Below are positions 47,944 to 59,199 of a DNA stretch of 64,000 bases, piece by piece. The notes under the pieces are model-generated. The model saw only the letters and a list, made by a program, of their open reading frames with translations, was not told where the DNA came from and searched no databases. Each line of letters begins with the position of its first letter. Position 1 is the first letter of the stretch. The translations under genes were made by a program, and so were the position numbers. Source of the stretch: Lingula anatina (Eukaryota > Brachiopoda > Lingulata > Lingulida > Lingulidae); assembly GCF_001039355.2 (NCBI RefSeq), contig NW_019775702.1, positions 466,697 through 530,696 on the forward strand, written 5' to 3'.

Positions 47944-50890
47944 TCGAAACTCAGAATATACAGCATATACAGAATATTAGAAATTTACCATATAACACAA
48001 TACATAGATAGCTGTAAAAATTAACTATCTGCCGAAAATGCACACACATTTGGTTTTGCTAAAAATAACTTAGCGTGTGACCTAAAACAATGGCTCCTTG
48101 ATCAACTGCATTTTAAGAGTTTGTACCACCAACTACACCTCAGTACATAAATTAATCTGCTTGTGATCACGTGCCTTTGGACTTTATATTAAAATGCTGG
48201 CAATACCAAACGGAAAATGGATTGAAGACAACAAAAAATTTACATGTACATTCTCTTTCGGGGAGAAGTATAGAAAATGTGATCAAAATCTGTTTTACCG
48301 GAATAAGTCCTGTTGATAATTCGCTCCCCCTCAATGTCACATAGGGTTCAAACGATCCATCTTGTATTCGTTTTTATCTTTATTTTGCATGTATTAAGAT
48401 GGATCGAATACGGCTTGTTGGAATCACATTGTGCTAGTAAAATACAAGTTACGTATCATTTTTGCACTGATATTGTTTAAACACGGGGGCTCTGTAAGAA
48501 ATATACGAATCTTTTTTAATAAAGTAAAATGGGGTATATACCATAGACTTAAGTATTTCTTGTTTGTTTAAGTTTAGCTATAGAACCTAAGTAGCCTGTC
48601 CAATAATAACTGACAACTTGATCATATGTCTCTCGAACGCGAAAAGAAAAGCAGTTGAGGTACACTATCATCTATTATCCTATATATGTAAATAGTAGTT
48701 AGAGAGCCATTAAATGTAAAAACATTTATGTGCTCAATAAAATTATTATTATTATTAGTGTAGATGAAGAATGAATGGCGATGGGGCTTCAGTACATGCA
48801 TTCCAAAACAAAGAAACGCATTCCGACATTGCGAACAACAAACGCATTCCATCAGTTTATGGGAAATAGAAATTCTAATCGAGCAAAATCACAAGAAATC
48901 GGGAACAATAATGGGTAACAATGCCTAATGCTTGGTATTCCCCCAAGCCATTCCTAGCGGTTTCTTGGCATCGATTCTCATGACAAAGGAATTAGATATA
49001 AATATGTATTCGCGTCCAACGCTTGCCATTCTACGCTTTGCATAGATTTCCCACTGGTATCATAAAATATCCCAGAATCATTGCTGCTCGAATATCATTG
49101 GTAGTTTCTAAGGATCTGGTTTGCTGTCCATGACCTAGTTAAGCACTGAGTCAGTAACCATCTGCCAACGCCTGTACATTCCAACCGAACCCGCTACTGC
49201 AGGCAGACAATATACGCTGGAGAGTATTACAGGGCAATTAACGCAAGCAGATATCCACATCGGTCACCCAAAGGCAAAGCTGAATTATGTTTCCAACATG
49301 GGCCGGACATGATTAGATGCTTGCTGGAGTGCGGAAGGGAAACGACTAGTATTACGTGCTAGAGGTTTATTAGGATCCGCTTTGGCATGGTAAATGTTAA
49401 TGCGTATTCCTCACTCCAGTGCAACAGCATCACTGGGTCATGAGCGTTTACAAATAGGGTAGACGGTTGTTAATGTGGACATTAATACTAGAACTATACT
49501 TCTGCTGCCCTTGAAATTGTACTAATGGCAGGGTTAGTGAACATGAAAACTTTGTACTTCGCTGCGGTCGTGTTGGCGCTGTATTTTTTCATCATGGATA
49601 TCATTCTCTTACACCACATTCAAGCATGGAGTCCGGTGCCAGGACGCCAAGTCAAACCGCCAGCCATGTACGATCCCTTCAAGCCATTAAGTGTAAAGCA
49701 TATTATGATCGACCATATGACGAACTACGTGTACGGACCACTGTCGGAATATTTTAATTTTTTCTCAAACTTCAGTGACATTTTTCCTTGGATTACACCC
49801 AACATGATAAGTATTTGCCATATGATCACATCAGTTATTGCTGCCAAACTAATAGCAGACGATAATCTCAGTTGCCGTCAAATCGGAGCTCTTGTTTTTG
49901 AGTTTCGTACTTATTTAGATTCACTGGATGGTGTAGTGTACAGAGCACATGCGAAAAATAAACAATATGCCTCCAACTGGGGCACTCTCGGGTATAATGT
50001 GGACATGTCGGCAGATATCCTTGCCGGTGGAGTACTGTTCCTAGCTCTGACTTATCGAATCTGGCGCAATACACCAGAATCTAATTATAGTCAGATTGAA
50101 TCGTCTGCCGCGGAGCAGGGACTAGCCACCAAGTCTTCCAATGGGGCCTCAGATCAAAAAATACCAAGAAAAACTTTATTGATTTATTTTGTGCTTTTTG
50201 GTCTCCGGTTGCTTCTTAGTGCTTACTTCTGGGATCATTACGTTCATAAATATCACAACCTTTTGGAAGGAAATGATGCTACTCAAAAAACTCAGGCAAG
50301 TATATTGATCAAATCAAGAATGTTCAGAATGCGTGGTCATTTCCACATCCCTACATGAAAAGTGTACGCTTTACACCCCCCCCCCCCAAATACACATTCC
50401 CAAGGTAAGATTGGCCCTCACCCCCTCCCTTTTTGTAATGTTTTTACCACCCTATTTAATTTTTACATTTGCTATTTTCATATTATTTGCCTTTTCTATG
50501 CATCCTTCGTTTGGGCAACATATATTCCATATCGCCTAGCATCAGCGTCATCGAAATGAACCGAATAATGACTCACAATGCTGATGCTTAATCGCCCCTT
50601 GTCATCTGTTCATGGGACTATTAATGTTAAAGATATGCATAGAAAACAACCCAACTAACCAGCTGTGAGTTTAACCACGCTGGTATTATAAACGCATAGA
50701 TAAAAAGATATAACTCTAGTTTAACCCACACCTGTAACGTCTGGGACGCATTGATTACCGAGGTGGCATTCATTCCATGACATAAAAATATATAATTACA
50801 TAACAATCCTCTTCCTGACTGAGGTATTAGAGCTTTTTGACTGAGTAATCGTATCTTGATAAAAAAGCCACCAAACAGGATCTTGTTTTT
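47944..50890. repeat. Haplotype block 4, second copy
   Basis: Direct repeat of 44688-47850 containing the CPES 5' flank and exon 1 (allele B). This block continues into exons 2-4. Confidence 0.85.
49525..50295 (+). CDS. CPES: Ceramide phosphoethanolamine synthase, exon 1 (allele B)
   Basis: First of four exons (50295/51261, 51383/51768, 51848/52627 junctions, stop 52668) giving 338 residues. The enzyme transfers phosphoethanolamine from CDP-ethanolamine to ceramide in the secretory pathway lumen. A membrane segment spans about residues 9-30. The CDP-alcohol phosphotransferase signature is visible as D132-x2-D135-G136, R140, then G156-x3-D160-x3-D164; the gap between R140 and G156 is longer than in classical family members and Tyr139 replaces the usual Ala. 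A Ser/Gln-rich linker (185-212) and a further membrane segment (218-236) follow. The donor is CAG/gcaagt, a GC-AG intron. The start is the first ATG after stops; the same bounds occur in allele A. CPES is assigned from overall resemblance, and a related CDP-alcohol transferase is the alternative. Confidence 0.88.
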
Positions 50891-50911
50891 TTCTTTTCTG
50901 TCTTGTTCAAA

Positions 50912-50913
<2 letters not shown>

Positions 50914-50985
<72 letters not shown>
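50914..50985. repeat. (CT)n(TA)n microsatellite in CPES intron 1
   Basis: About 40 bp of CT followed by about 30 bp of TA. The equivalent at 56848-56900 is shorter. Confidence 0.95.
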
Positions 50986-50988
<3 letters not shown>

Positions 50989-51260
50989 GAAATTAATTAT
51001 GTATTATTTAGACAATTGTGAACAATTGATCATGATTTGTGTCTAGTTGTCGTAGTCAAATTGAAATGAATTTTCGCACGCGTCAAAAGAACGTGGAAAT
51101 CGTCATTTTGCACCACGAAAGAAACTGAATGAATGAATGAATGAGTACAAAGAACCCCATTCCATCCAGTCTTATGTCACAGTAACAGATGACAGTCCAG
51201 AAATACATACAGAAGGTTGGCACAGTTCGTTTTATTCTGTTTATCTTTCTTCGCTTCCAG

Positions 51261-51383
51261 GCACTGCGTTCCGACTTGGCTCATTCTGCTCCCACGCTCA
51301 TTATCTGGTGGATGTGGAGAATAGGAAATTCTGGCGCGTTCCTGGAATTTATCATTGCTTCTGTGGTCTTTGATAAAGTATGG
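51261..51383 (+). CDS. CPES: CPES exon 2 (allele B)
   Basis: 41 codons, residues 258-298, between the acceptor tcttcgcttccag and the donor gtaagtc. It enters and leaves in phase 0. It encodes the membrane segment APTLIIWWMWRIGNSG and FLEFIIASVVFDKVW. In the other open frame the exon is polar and soon stops, so the phase-0 join to exon 1 at CAG/gc is required. Confidence 0.85.
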
Positions 51384-51486
51384 GTAAGTCAACTTGTACT
51401 AGGGTATAAAAACATTATTTATTTGTCCTTGAATGTTTTGTGATGCATATTCACAACGAGACAAGCTTATTTAATATTACTGTCAG

Positions 51487-51516
51487 CAAGGAGATTCAAC
51501 AGAAACTCCTTGCTGT
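51487..51516. repeat. Small palindromic indel in CPES intron 2
   Basis: CAGCAAGGAG and its complement CTCCTTGCTG around a short loop. The other copy (near 57405) lacks the hairpin, reading ATTACTTTCAGG instead. Confidence 0.6.
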
Positions 51517-51767
51517 CAGGAACTCTTGTCTTGCCCGGATTGAGGGCATTCCCATGATTATGGAAGCATAAAATGATATACTGTAGGCCCCTACTAACAA
51601 CATTTTTGTGGCTGCATTAAAACAAGGAGACTGTTCCACATAGTACCGTGTCATGTCCTATTTGAATGTCCTTAAGCAGTTTGATACCGAAGAAGGAATA
51701 TGTGTAAGTTTAAAACGAATTACATAAATCAGATTGAGACTTTACTGCACATCATGTTTCTTTTCAG

Positions 51768-51848
51768 GAATTTGTGCGTTTTACCCATTACGTAGGCTGG
51801 GTCTTTCTTATCACGCTGATAGTAGCATCACAGATCCATACTGTTGAG
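51768..51848 (+). CDS. CPES: CPES exon 3 (allele B)
   Basis: 27 codons, residues 299-325, acceptor ttcttttcag, donor gtaagaac, phase 0 on both sides. It encodes EFVRFTHYVGWVFLITLIVA and SQIHTVE, the last membrane segment. Residue 316 is Ile here and Val in the other copy. Confidence 0.85.
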
Positions 51849-52626
51849 GTAAGAACAACACACAGTGTAGTTGGCTCCTAGCCATTGAGTGCTTCAGTCC
51901 TCGTCTACCTCTCTTTAAATGCACGTTTTAAAACTGCTTTTTCTTCAGTTGTTAAAGGTAATGTCATTGGCTTCAGAAAGTATTCAGTGTTTTTTAATCA
52001 TAACATAAAGAATGTATATGCCTTTCAGACGTAGGAAAAATCGTAGAAAAATTCAAGGACCTTAATTCCCACGAACGTTTTCCTAAGTCTTTTTATTATC
52101 CTAACCGACAATTACCGGTAACTCATAAAAATGTATTATGTGCGTGCAGTCACATTGCCTGATAGCCTGGCGCATTTACGATATGCATTTCATATGATCC
52201 TTAATTATGCTGCTGTTCTCTTTGTGGGGACAATTATAGATATATATAATTTATGGGGGGTGGGGGTGGGGCAAAATGAGGCGAAAATAACAGTCGCTGT
52301 AATGCTTATACCTGTTGTTCAGATTTGTTTGTTACCAACGTTCTTGTTGTTACGTGTTAGTATCTGTTTGGTCAAATCCTATTTTAAAAAAACTTGTACC
52401 AACGAATAAGTTAATATGACATGTAAATATAAATAATCCAGTAACTAACGTACTGGATATATATTTATTGTTACCATCTCCAGGGGGGAGACAGTACACC
52501 CGCAGGTGTAATGTAACTAGCCCAATTCTTTCATGAAAGCAGCCCGAGTAACGTGTACTTGTACATTTACCAGAATAATCCTGCAAGGATAGTTTGATAT
52601 AGTTTGATATTTCTTTTCTGTTTCAG

Positions 52627-52668
52627 ATCGCGTCTGCAATCAGTGCCGTTGCATCAAAAGCCATGTGA
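52627..52668 (+). CDS. CPES: CPES exon 4 with stop (allele B)
   Basis: After the acceptor ttttctgtttcag the frame reads IASAISAVASKAM and TGA at 52666-52668, giving the C-terminal 13 residues (326-338). It is phase 0 and identical in the other copy. Confidence 0.8.
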   Translation: MASAISAVASKAM

Positions 52669-53000
52669 ACGTAGTACTCATGGGAGGGCGATCTTTTTAG
52701 CAGACAACAGGCTATGAAGTGAATCATGACATTTGTGCACCGGTGGCAAATGATAAATGACAAGATGAAAGGGAAGTGTTATTCTGCGGCAGATGTTGCA
52801 GTGAGATCATAAAAGAAGTTGTCACTTCCTGGATGCCAGCTATATACTTTGTTAATGCTGTCTGCAATATGCTAGTCGGATTATGATATTGGGAGTGCAC
52901 ATTTAAGAAGACTAGTTTGTGGGGAGTTATAATGCGTACTTGGTTGCCAAGATAAAAACAACTGAATTCAACAATAAATGTACACTTAATGAGATTCATG
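52669..53000 (+). other. Putative CPES 3' untranslated region
   Basis: Follows the stop codon. A poly-A signal AATAAA lies at 52973-52978, about 305 nt downstream of the stop, and is conserved at 59191-59196 in the other copy. Confidence 0.55.
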
Positions 53001-56000
53001 AGATCCATATTTATGCGCCAGGTCTGGTTATTTTACCCTCCGAGGGAAAATAGATAGTGATGTCACTTTGTACTTATTGATCGTCTGCGCCTAGTCTCAA
53101 ACGGTATTTTCTAGATCATTTTTATAATCAGACACAGCTCAAAGCTCGACGAAATCCATATGATATTATCTAGTGGGTCTTGGGTCGTGTGCCCTCCTGC
53201 CAAACGTGTCAACTACACTTACGGTATCAAAGGCATAAGATGGAGACAAAAAAACTTACGAATATGAAAGGATTCCATTTAAAAAAATATTGACCCACAC
53301 TGTTTTTTTAACTTTGATATTTGGGCAAGGCTATGGACCAGGGGCGATACCGAAGTGTGTTTAAAATCATTACTGGATAATTATGCGTATTATATTATAC
53401 GGTCATCAGCTTGATTTATTATCATCGCTGCCTTCTCTCTATAGCATCGTGAGATATTAAAAAAACCCAGCCAGGGAGACACAACGGACTTCCATCAGTC
53501 GATGATGAATTCAAATTGGGATCTTTTCAATATGCAAACAGTTACTGAAAGTGTGCATCGAAGCCAAATGTAAAACAGTATATTTATGTTTATCGTCTTC
53601 CTTTTTGCTGTGGCTATGTTTATTGCCACATTTTGCCAAATTCTTTTACATTGTTATGTACATGTAGCTTGATATTTAACCGGAATACAAAGCGAGGAAA
53701 AGTGGCACATTTTTGTTATCTGAATATCGTCTGAAATAGTACATATTGAATAATTTTCAATATAGCGGGGATGCATTATTCGCCAAAAATGCGATATTAT
53801 CGTTGTTTTGTTTTCGATTCAGTGTTTCAGTTTGGCGTTGAATTTGAAATTGAACTCGTTTACTTCGATTGTTTTAGGATGTGGAATTTGTACTTTGGTG
53901 CTTAAAGGTATACTGTGATGAAAAAACGGGTTAAAACTATCCATTAGGTGCCCAAAAGTCATTTTTGAGTAATGAAAAAAAAAGTTCTTACGTTTATTTA
54001 GTTTTTAAAGCCGATTTTATGCAGGTGTGAATGTAGTTTACGATAGTCCCGCGTGGTGGCGCTTTGAGGCGAGTGACGTCACTTGCGTCGAGGCTCAGAA
54101 AGCCATATTCGATTCAGCTATCCGCTTACTTACATTTACTCGATCGCTTTGTCTGAAATATTTTGTAAAAATGAACAGAGAACGAATTGAAGGATAGATA
54201 CACAAAAGAAGATGAATTCCCTACGTGGTTATCATTTATTAACCAACAAAATACACCAAAACTATGTTAACAGTAAAGATTTGGAAGCAGGGCAGCTAAC
54301 ATAGTTTTTCACACATGCCCATCTGTCGCGTCGGCTGAACGTTCTTATCCCGACTGGTAAAAGTGCTTTATATTACGCTATAATGGTGCTTTTTTTAATC
54401 AAATGTGAAACTAATGAAATGCGACTGAATCCTTTCGACTGTATTGAAGGGTTACATCGTGTTTTGTTTCTTGTTAGCCCTGTCACTGTACTCGAGTAAT
54501 ATAAGGCTGTTTCAGAGACTGCTGCCAATATTTTTTCTCCGGATTGATTGAGGAAGCAATGAAATAAGCCCCACTGCATAGATTATGAATTTAAAGAAGG
54601 TCTATAAGTGGATAAAAGTTGCTATAAAAGGTCGGCCCTGGTGTTGCCATCTATCTACAAATTAGATAAAACTCATTGGATACTTAGTCTAATTCCGCGG
54701 GGCAACTGATGTGTAATTGGTCACAGAAGTACAGATCGGCAGTCGTAATACATGACAGATATAGCACGCCAAAACTAGTACAAATTTTGTACACCTTTTT
54801 AGTCTAGTTGCCACTACCTTAGGACCAATAGTCGGGCACTGCAATGCTCTTTCTTGTAAAGTATTTTTTACAGAAATACATCCCTTATGGGTAGAGAAGT
54901 AAAATAAACGGACCACGAGCATTTTCCTCTCAAAATCATTCAGAAGTGAATTTTTGATAAAAGGATCAACCATCACCCTGACTGTACATGTCTCAAGAGC
55001 ACCAGTAGCTCAAGCGCTGCCCGGTGTGGTGAACCTCAGCTGTGTTGTCAATGACAGTGCTTTTGGCGGCACGTGCTGCAGGTGCAAAAAGACAGGTCTG
55101 TACGGACTGCGTATACTGACTACTAACATTTTAAAGTTTTTTAATTTTCTGCTAGTAATTTTATATTAGTTTTCCTATTCTTTCTGAAGATAATTTAAAT
55201 TTTAAAGGCCTATATTTTCAACTTTTAATTAATGAGGTTAACAATATTGATCCAATCTATATCTTGTACTCCCTTCAGCCAATTTGTTACTTTCTTTTGC
55301 TGTAAGATAATTCAAGTATAAAATTGAAACTCAGGGCAACCTTGAGAAAAAACATTCCCACTAGCTCTCATCAGTCCTCCGGGCGATGGTCCGCTGTTTT
55401 GAGAAACCTAGACTATGATAAACAGTAATCTATATGACGACGCATTAATGATAAGGCCTGCTTGGGAATAAAAATCATTGAAAATTTGAGTTTTTCAGCC
55501 GGGTTTCTCAGTGAACAAAATAAGAGCACAGAATTCAACATATCGGCGAGTACGGAACATCAACTGTTGAGTCAACCATCGCTCCTAACACAATACCTTA
55601 ATTCGTACACACTGAACAGTTTTAAAGCTTTCTTGCCATTGTCTGATATGATTGGATATGGCCACTTTACAAGATTATGTGATCATTTTTTACCTCATTG
55701 GAACTTTTTCATAAATGAACGAGGGACCAACTTCTGATTAAATCTCATACAGTCGCCACTGTAACATTTTGTACAATAAATACGATTAAAATGCATTTAT
55801 ATGTAATCACGAAACTTAATTAAATATTGATATGGAATTTGCCTATAAAGACAATGGGGCCTGCGCACTTGTAATTCATTGGTAACAAAGAAGCCAAAAT
55901 AAACCCTAATTTTAGTCGACACACTTCACTGAGATTGGAACAATGGAAGGAGCAGCAGTGTTGGCATTTTCATTTGGACTCAATATTCTTTAGTCCTAGA

Positions 56001-56534
56001 TTTGGAGGAGAGTAAATTCTATTATTTGCAGAATCTCCAAATAAATGTTTTTTTTAACCTCTAAGGCATTATACCAGTAGGTCTAAATACATGTAGGCCT
56101 ACATGTAGCCTACGTCCACACAAATATAGGCCCAAGGCTATTTCTCTAAAAAAGGTAAAAGATAAATAAATAAAATAAGACATAAAACATGAATAAAAAA
56201 AGTACATAAATAATAACATAGTTATGGGTTTGAAAAGAATGTGTTTAGTAGGATGTATTTAAGGCTTCTCTTGTGTATTTATAATGTGCAAGCTCACCAT
56301 ATCGTGGTCTGTTAGAGCTACAAAAATGAAGCATCAGCTCATTTTATACTACAACTTCAGAACGAAAACTTTTAATTCAGTTTCAAACTCAAGTAGGTCT
56401 ATTTTAACACATTTTTCATCTTTCTGGCCACTAAGACAAAATTCAAAGGAAGTAAACCGAGTAAACGGTAGGGGACTATTATTTATTCATTGCATTTTCA
56501 CTTCGAACGGACAAATTTGTCTACTGGAGTAGGC
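53001..56534. other. CPES downstream flank, no gene seen
   Basis: Contains the one-allele insertion at 53901-54350, a relic related to the TIR transposon (about 55650-55740), and short frames that are disrupted in the other copy (for example 55462-55737). No supported gene. Confidence 0.5.
53901..54350. mobile_element. Insertion of ~450 bp, one allele only
   Basis: Present between GAATTTGTACTTT and AAGTGCTTTATATT here. The other copy has only about 25 bp of different sequence at this point (near 60130-60160). It begins AAAGGTATACTGTGATG and includes a CG-rich GTGACGTCACTTGCG. It is non-coding. The class is undetermined, possibly a SINE or MITE; borders are approximate. Confidence 0.6.
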
Positions 56535-56535
56535 N
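56535..56535. other. Single-N contig join
   Basis: 56536-56819 to its right is not matched in the first copy; the repeat of block 5 starts at about 56820. Confidence 0.85.
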
Positions 56536-56844
56536 AAAAATCAGCATGCAGCCTGAGTTGGAAAAGCAGTCTAATTGGCTTCTTTTTCTGTAAGTTATAC
56601 ATTTTCAAAGTGTGAACTTGAACTCTCATGGGCCTGAAGCCTTATGCTTGTTACACATTTTACTTTCATTGGTATTACCTGTTGAGCATAATTAAAATTT
56701 GATGTTGAATTTATAGTTTAACATAATGTACTTTTGCATCAAAATTGACAGTAGCCTATTTTGTGCATAGTTATTTCCTGCTTTTTGTCTGTACATTTGA
56801 CAGCTTTGCTGCCTTGTTTTCTTTTCTTTTCTTTCTTGTTCAAA

Positions 56845-56847
<3 letters not shown>

Positions 56848-56900
<53 letters not shown>
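56848..56900. repeat. (CT)n(TA)n microsatellite, second copy
   Basis: Shorter version of the tract at 50914-50985, a length polymorphism between the two copies. Confidence 0.95.
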
Positions 56901-57180
56901 GTCGAGAAATTAATTACTGTATGTATTTTTTAGACAATTGTGAACAATTGATCATGATTTGTGTCTAATTGTCGTAGTCAAATTGAAATGAATTTTCGCA
57001 CGCGTCAAAAGAACGCGGAAATCGTCATTTTGCACCACGAAAGAAACTGAATGAATGAATGAGTACAAAGAACCCCATTCCATCCAGTCTTATGTCACAG
57101 TAACAGATGACAGTCCAGAAATACATACAGAAGGTTGGCACAGTTCGTTTTATTCTTTGTTTATCTTTCTTCGCTTCCAG

Positions 57181-57303
57181 GCGCTGCGTTCCGACTTGGC
57201 TCATTCTGCTCCCACGCTCATTATCTGGTGGATGTGGAGAATAGGAAATTCTGGCGCGTTCCTGGAATTTATCATTGCTTCTGTGGTCTTTGATAAAGTA
57301 TGG
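57181..57303 (+). CDS. CPES: CPES exon 2 (allele C)
   Basis: Same 41 residues and splice sites as 51261-51383; the first codon is GCG instead of GCA. No exon 1 precedes it in this contig, which starts at 56536. Confidence 0.8.
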
Positions 57304-57668
57304 GTAAGTCAACTTGTACTAGGGTATAAAAACATTATTTATTTGTCCTTGAGTGTTTTGTGATGCATATTCACAACGAAACAAGCTTATTTAATTATTA
57401 CTTTCAGGAACTCTTGTCTTGCCCGAATTGAGGTCATTCCCATGAATATGGATGCATAAAATGATATACTGTACTAACAACATTTTTGCGGCTGCATTAA
57501 AACAAGGAGACTGTTCCACATAGTACTGTGTCATGTCCTATTTGAATGTCCTTAAGCAGCTTGATACCGAAGAAGGAATATGTGTAAGTTTAAAACGAAT
57601 TACTTTCAGGGCAAACATTTTTACATAAATCAGATTGAGACTTTACTGCACATCATCTTTCTTTTCAG

Positions 57669-57749
57669 GAATTTGTGCGTTTTACCCATTACGTAGGCTG
57701 GGTCTTTCTTATCACGCTTGTAGTAGCATCACAGATCCATACTGTTGAG
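57669..57749 (+). CDS. CPES: CPES exon 3 (allele C)
   Basis: Same 27 residues as 51768-51848 except Val for Ile at residue 316; same splice sites. Confidence 0.8.
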
Positions 57750-57783
57750 GTAAGAACAACACACAGTGTAGTTGGCTCCTATT

Positions 57784-58104
57784 CAGGCCTACCCAACTAC
57801 CAGACTCGGCACCGAATGATCCTGAATTCACCGGTAGATCAGACCAGACTACCCGTTTTCAAGGTGTGTGTCAGATCGCATTATGTTGACAGTATCATAC
57901 CCTGAACAAATTTTGAGTGGTGATGCAATGCTTTTCAACCCCGCTGAGAATGGTCACTATCACATCGCGTACTAGGCAAGAGCGGTGTCGCGTCTGATAT
58001 TGTGTAATGCGATGTGACACACACCTTGAAAACGGGTAGTGTGGTCTGATCTACCGGTGAATTAAGGATCATTCGGTTCCGAGTCTGGTAGTTGGGTAGG
58101 CCTG
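57784..58104. mobile_element. Foldback MITE with ~100-bp inverted arms in CPES intron 3
   Basis: The element starts CAGGCCTACCCAACTACC and ends GGTAGTTGGGTAGGCCTG. The complementary arms extend about 100 bp each, including CCCGTTTTCAAGGTGTGTG. CTATT flanks both sides (57779-57783, 58105-58109). It is absent from intron 3 of the other copy. Long arms, a short non-coding centre and sequence richer than its surroundings mark a foldback-type MITE. Confidence 0.85.
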
Positions 58105-58844
58105 CTATTTCTTGGGTGCTTCAGGCCTCGTCTACCTCTCTTTAAATGCACGTTTTAAAACTGCTTTTTCTTTAGTTGTTTAAGGTAATGTCATTGGCTT
58201 CAGAAAATATTCAGTGTTTTTTAATCATTACATAAAGAATGTATATGCCTTTCAGACGTAGAAAAAATCGTAGAAAAATTCAAGGACCTAAATTCCCACG
58301 AACGTTTCCCTAAGTCTTTTTATTATCCTAACCGTCAATTACCGGTAACTCATAAAAATGTATTATGTGCGTGCAGTCACATTGCCTGATAGCCTGGCGC
58401 ATTTTCGATATGCATTTCATATGATCCTTAATTATGCTGCTGTTCTCTTTGTGGGGACTTGGACAATTATAGATATATATAATTTTATGGGGTTGGGGGT
58501 GGGGCAAAATGAGGCGAAAATAACAGTCGCTGTAATGCTTATACCTGTTGTGCAGATTTTTTTGTTACCAACATTCTTGATGTTACGTGTTAGTATCTGT
58601 TTGGTCAAATCCTATTTTAAAAAAACATGTACCAACGAATAAGTTAATATGATATGTAGATATAACTAACTTACTAGATATATATTAATTGTTACCATCT
58701 CCAGAGGGGAGACAGTACCCCCACAGGTGTAATATAACTAGCCCAATTCTTTCATGAAAGCAGCCTGCGTAAAGTGTACTTACAACAAGTACATTTACCA
58801 GAATAATCCTGCAAGGATAGTTTGATATTTCTTTTCTGTTTCAG

Positions 58845-58886
58845 ATCGCGTCTGCAATCAGTGCCGTTGCATCAAAAGCCATGTGA
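58845..58886 (+). CDS. CPES: CPES exon 4 with stop (allele C)
   Basis: Same 13 residues, stop and acceptor as 52627-52668. A poly-A signal AATAAA at 59191-59196 follows. Confidence 0.75.
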   Translation: MASAISAVASKAM

Positions 58887-59199
58887 ACGTAGTACTCATG
58901 GGAGGGCGATCTTCTTAGCAGACAACAGGCTATGAAGTGAATCATGACATTTGTGCACCGGTGGCAAATGATAAATGACAAGACGAAAGGGAAGTGTTAT
59001 TCTGCGGCAGATGTTGCAGTGAGATCATAAAAGAAGTTGTCACTTCCTGGATGCCAGCTATATACTTTGTTAATGCTGTCTACAATATGCAAGTCGGATT
59101 ATGATATTGGGAGTGCACATTTAAGAAGACTAGTTTGTGGGGAGTTATAATGCGTACTTGGTTGCCAAGATAAAAACAACTGAATTCAACAATAAATGT

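Larger units (their letters stand above)
50890..56534. repeat. Haplotype block 5, first copy
   Basis: Direct repeat of 56820-62340 containing CPES exons 2-4 and 3' flank. It carries an insertion at about 53901-54350 absent from the other copy and ends at the N at 56535. Confidence 0.85.

Noticed and set aside
54689-54976. 95-codon minus-strand frame, partly repeated at 60484-60771
   Set aside because: The second copy has frame-changing indels and different N- and C-terminal parts, so the frame is not maintained as a gene would be.
55462-55737. 91-codon plus-strand frame
   Set aside because: The second allele has an in-frame stop (AGT TAA) and a deletion; part of it matches a transposon relic.
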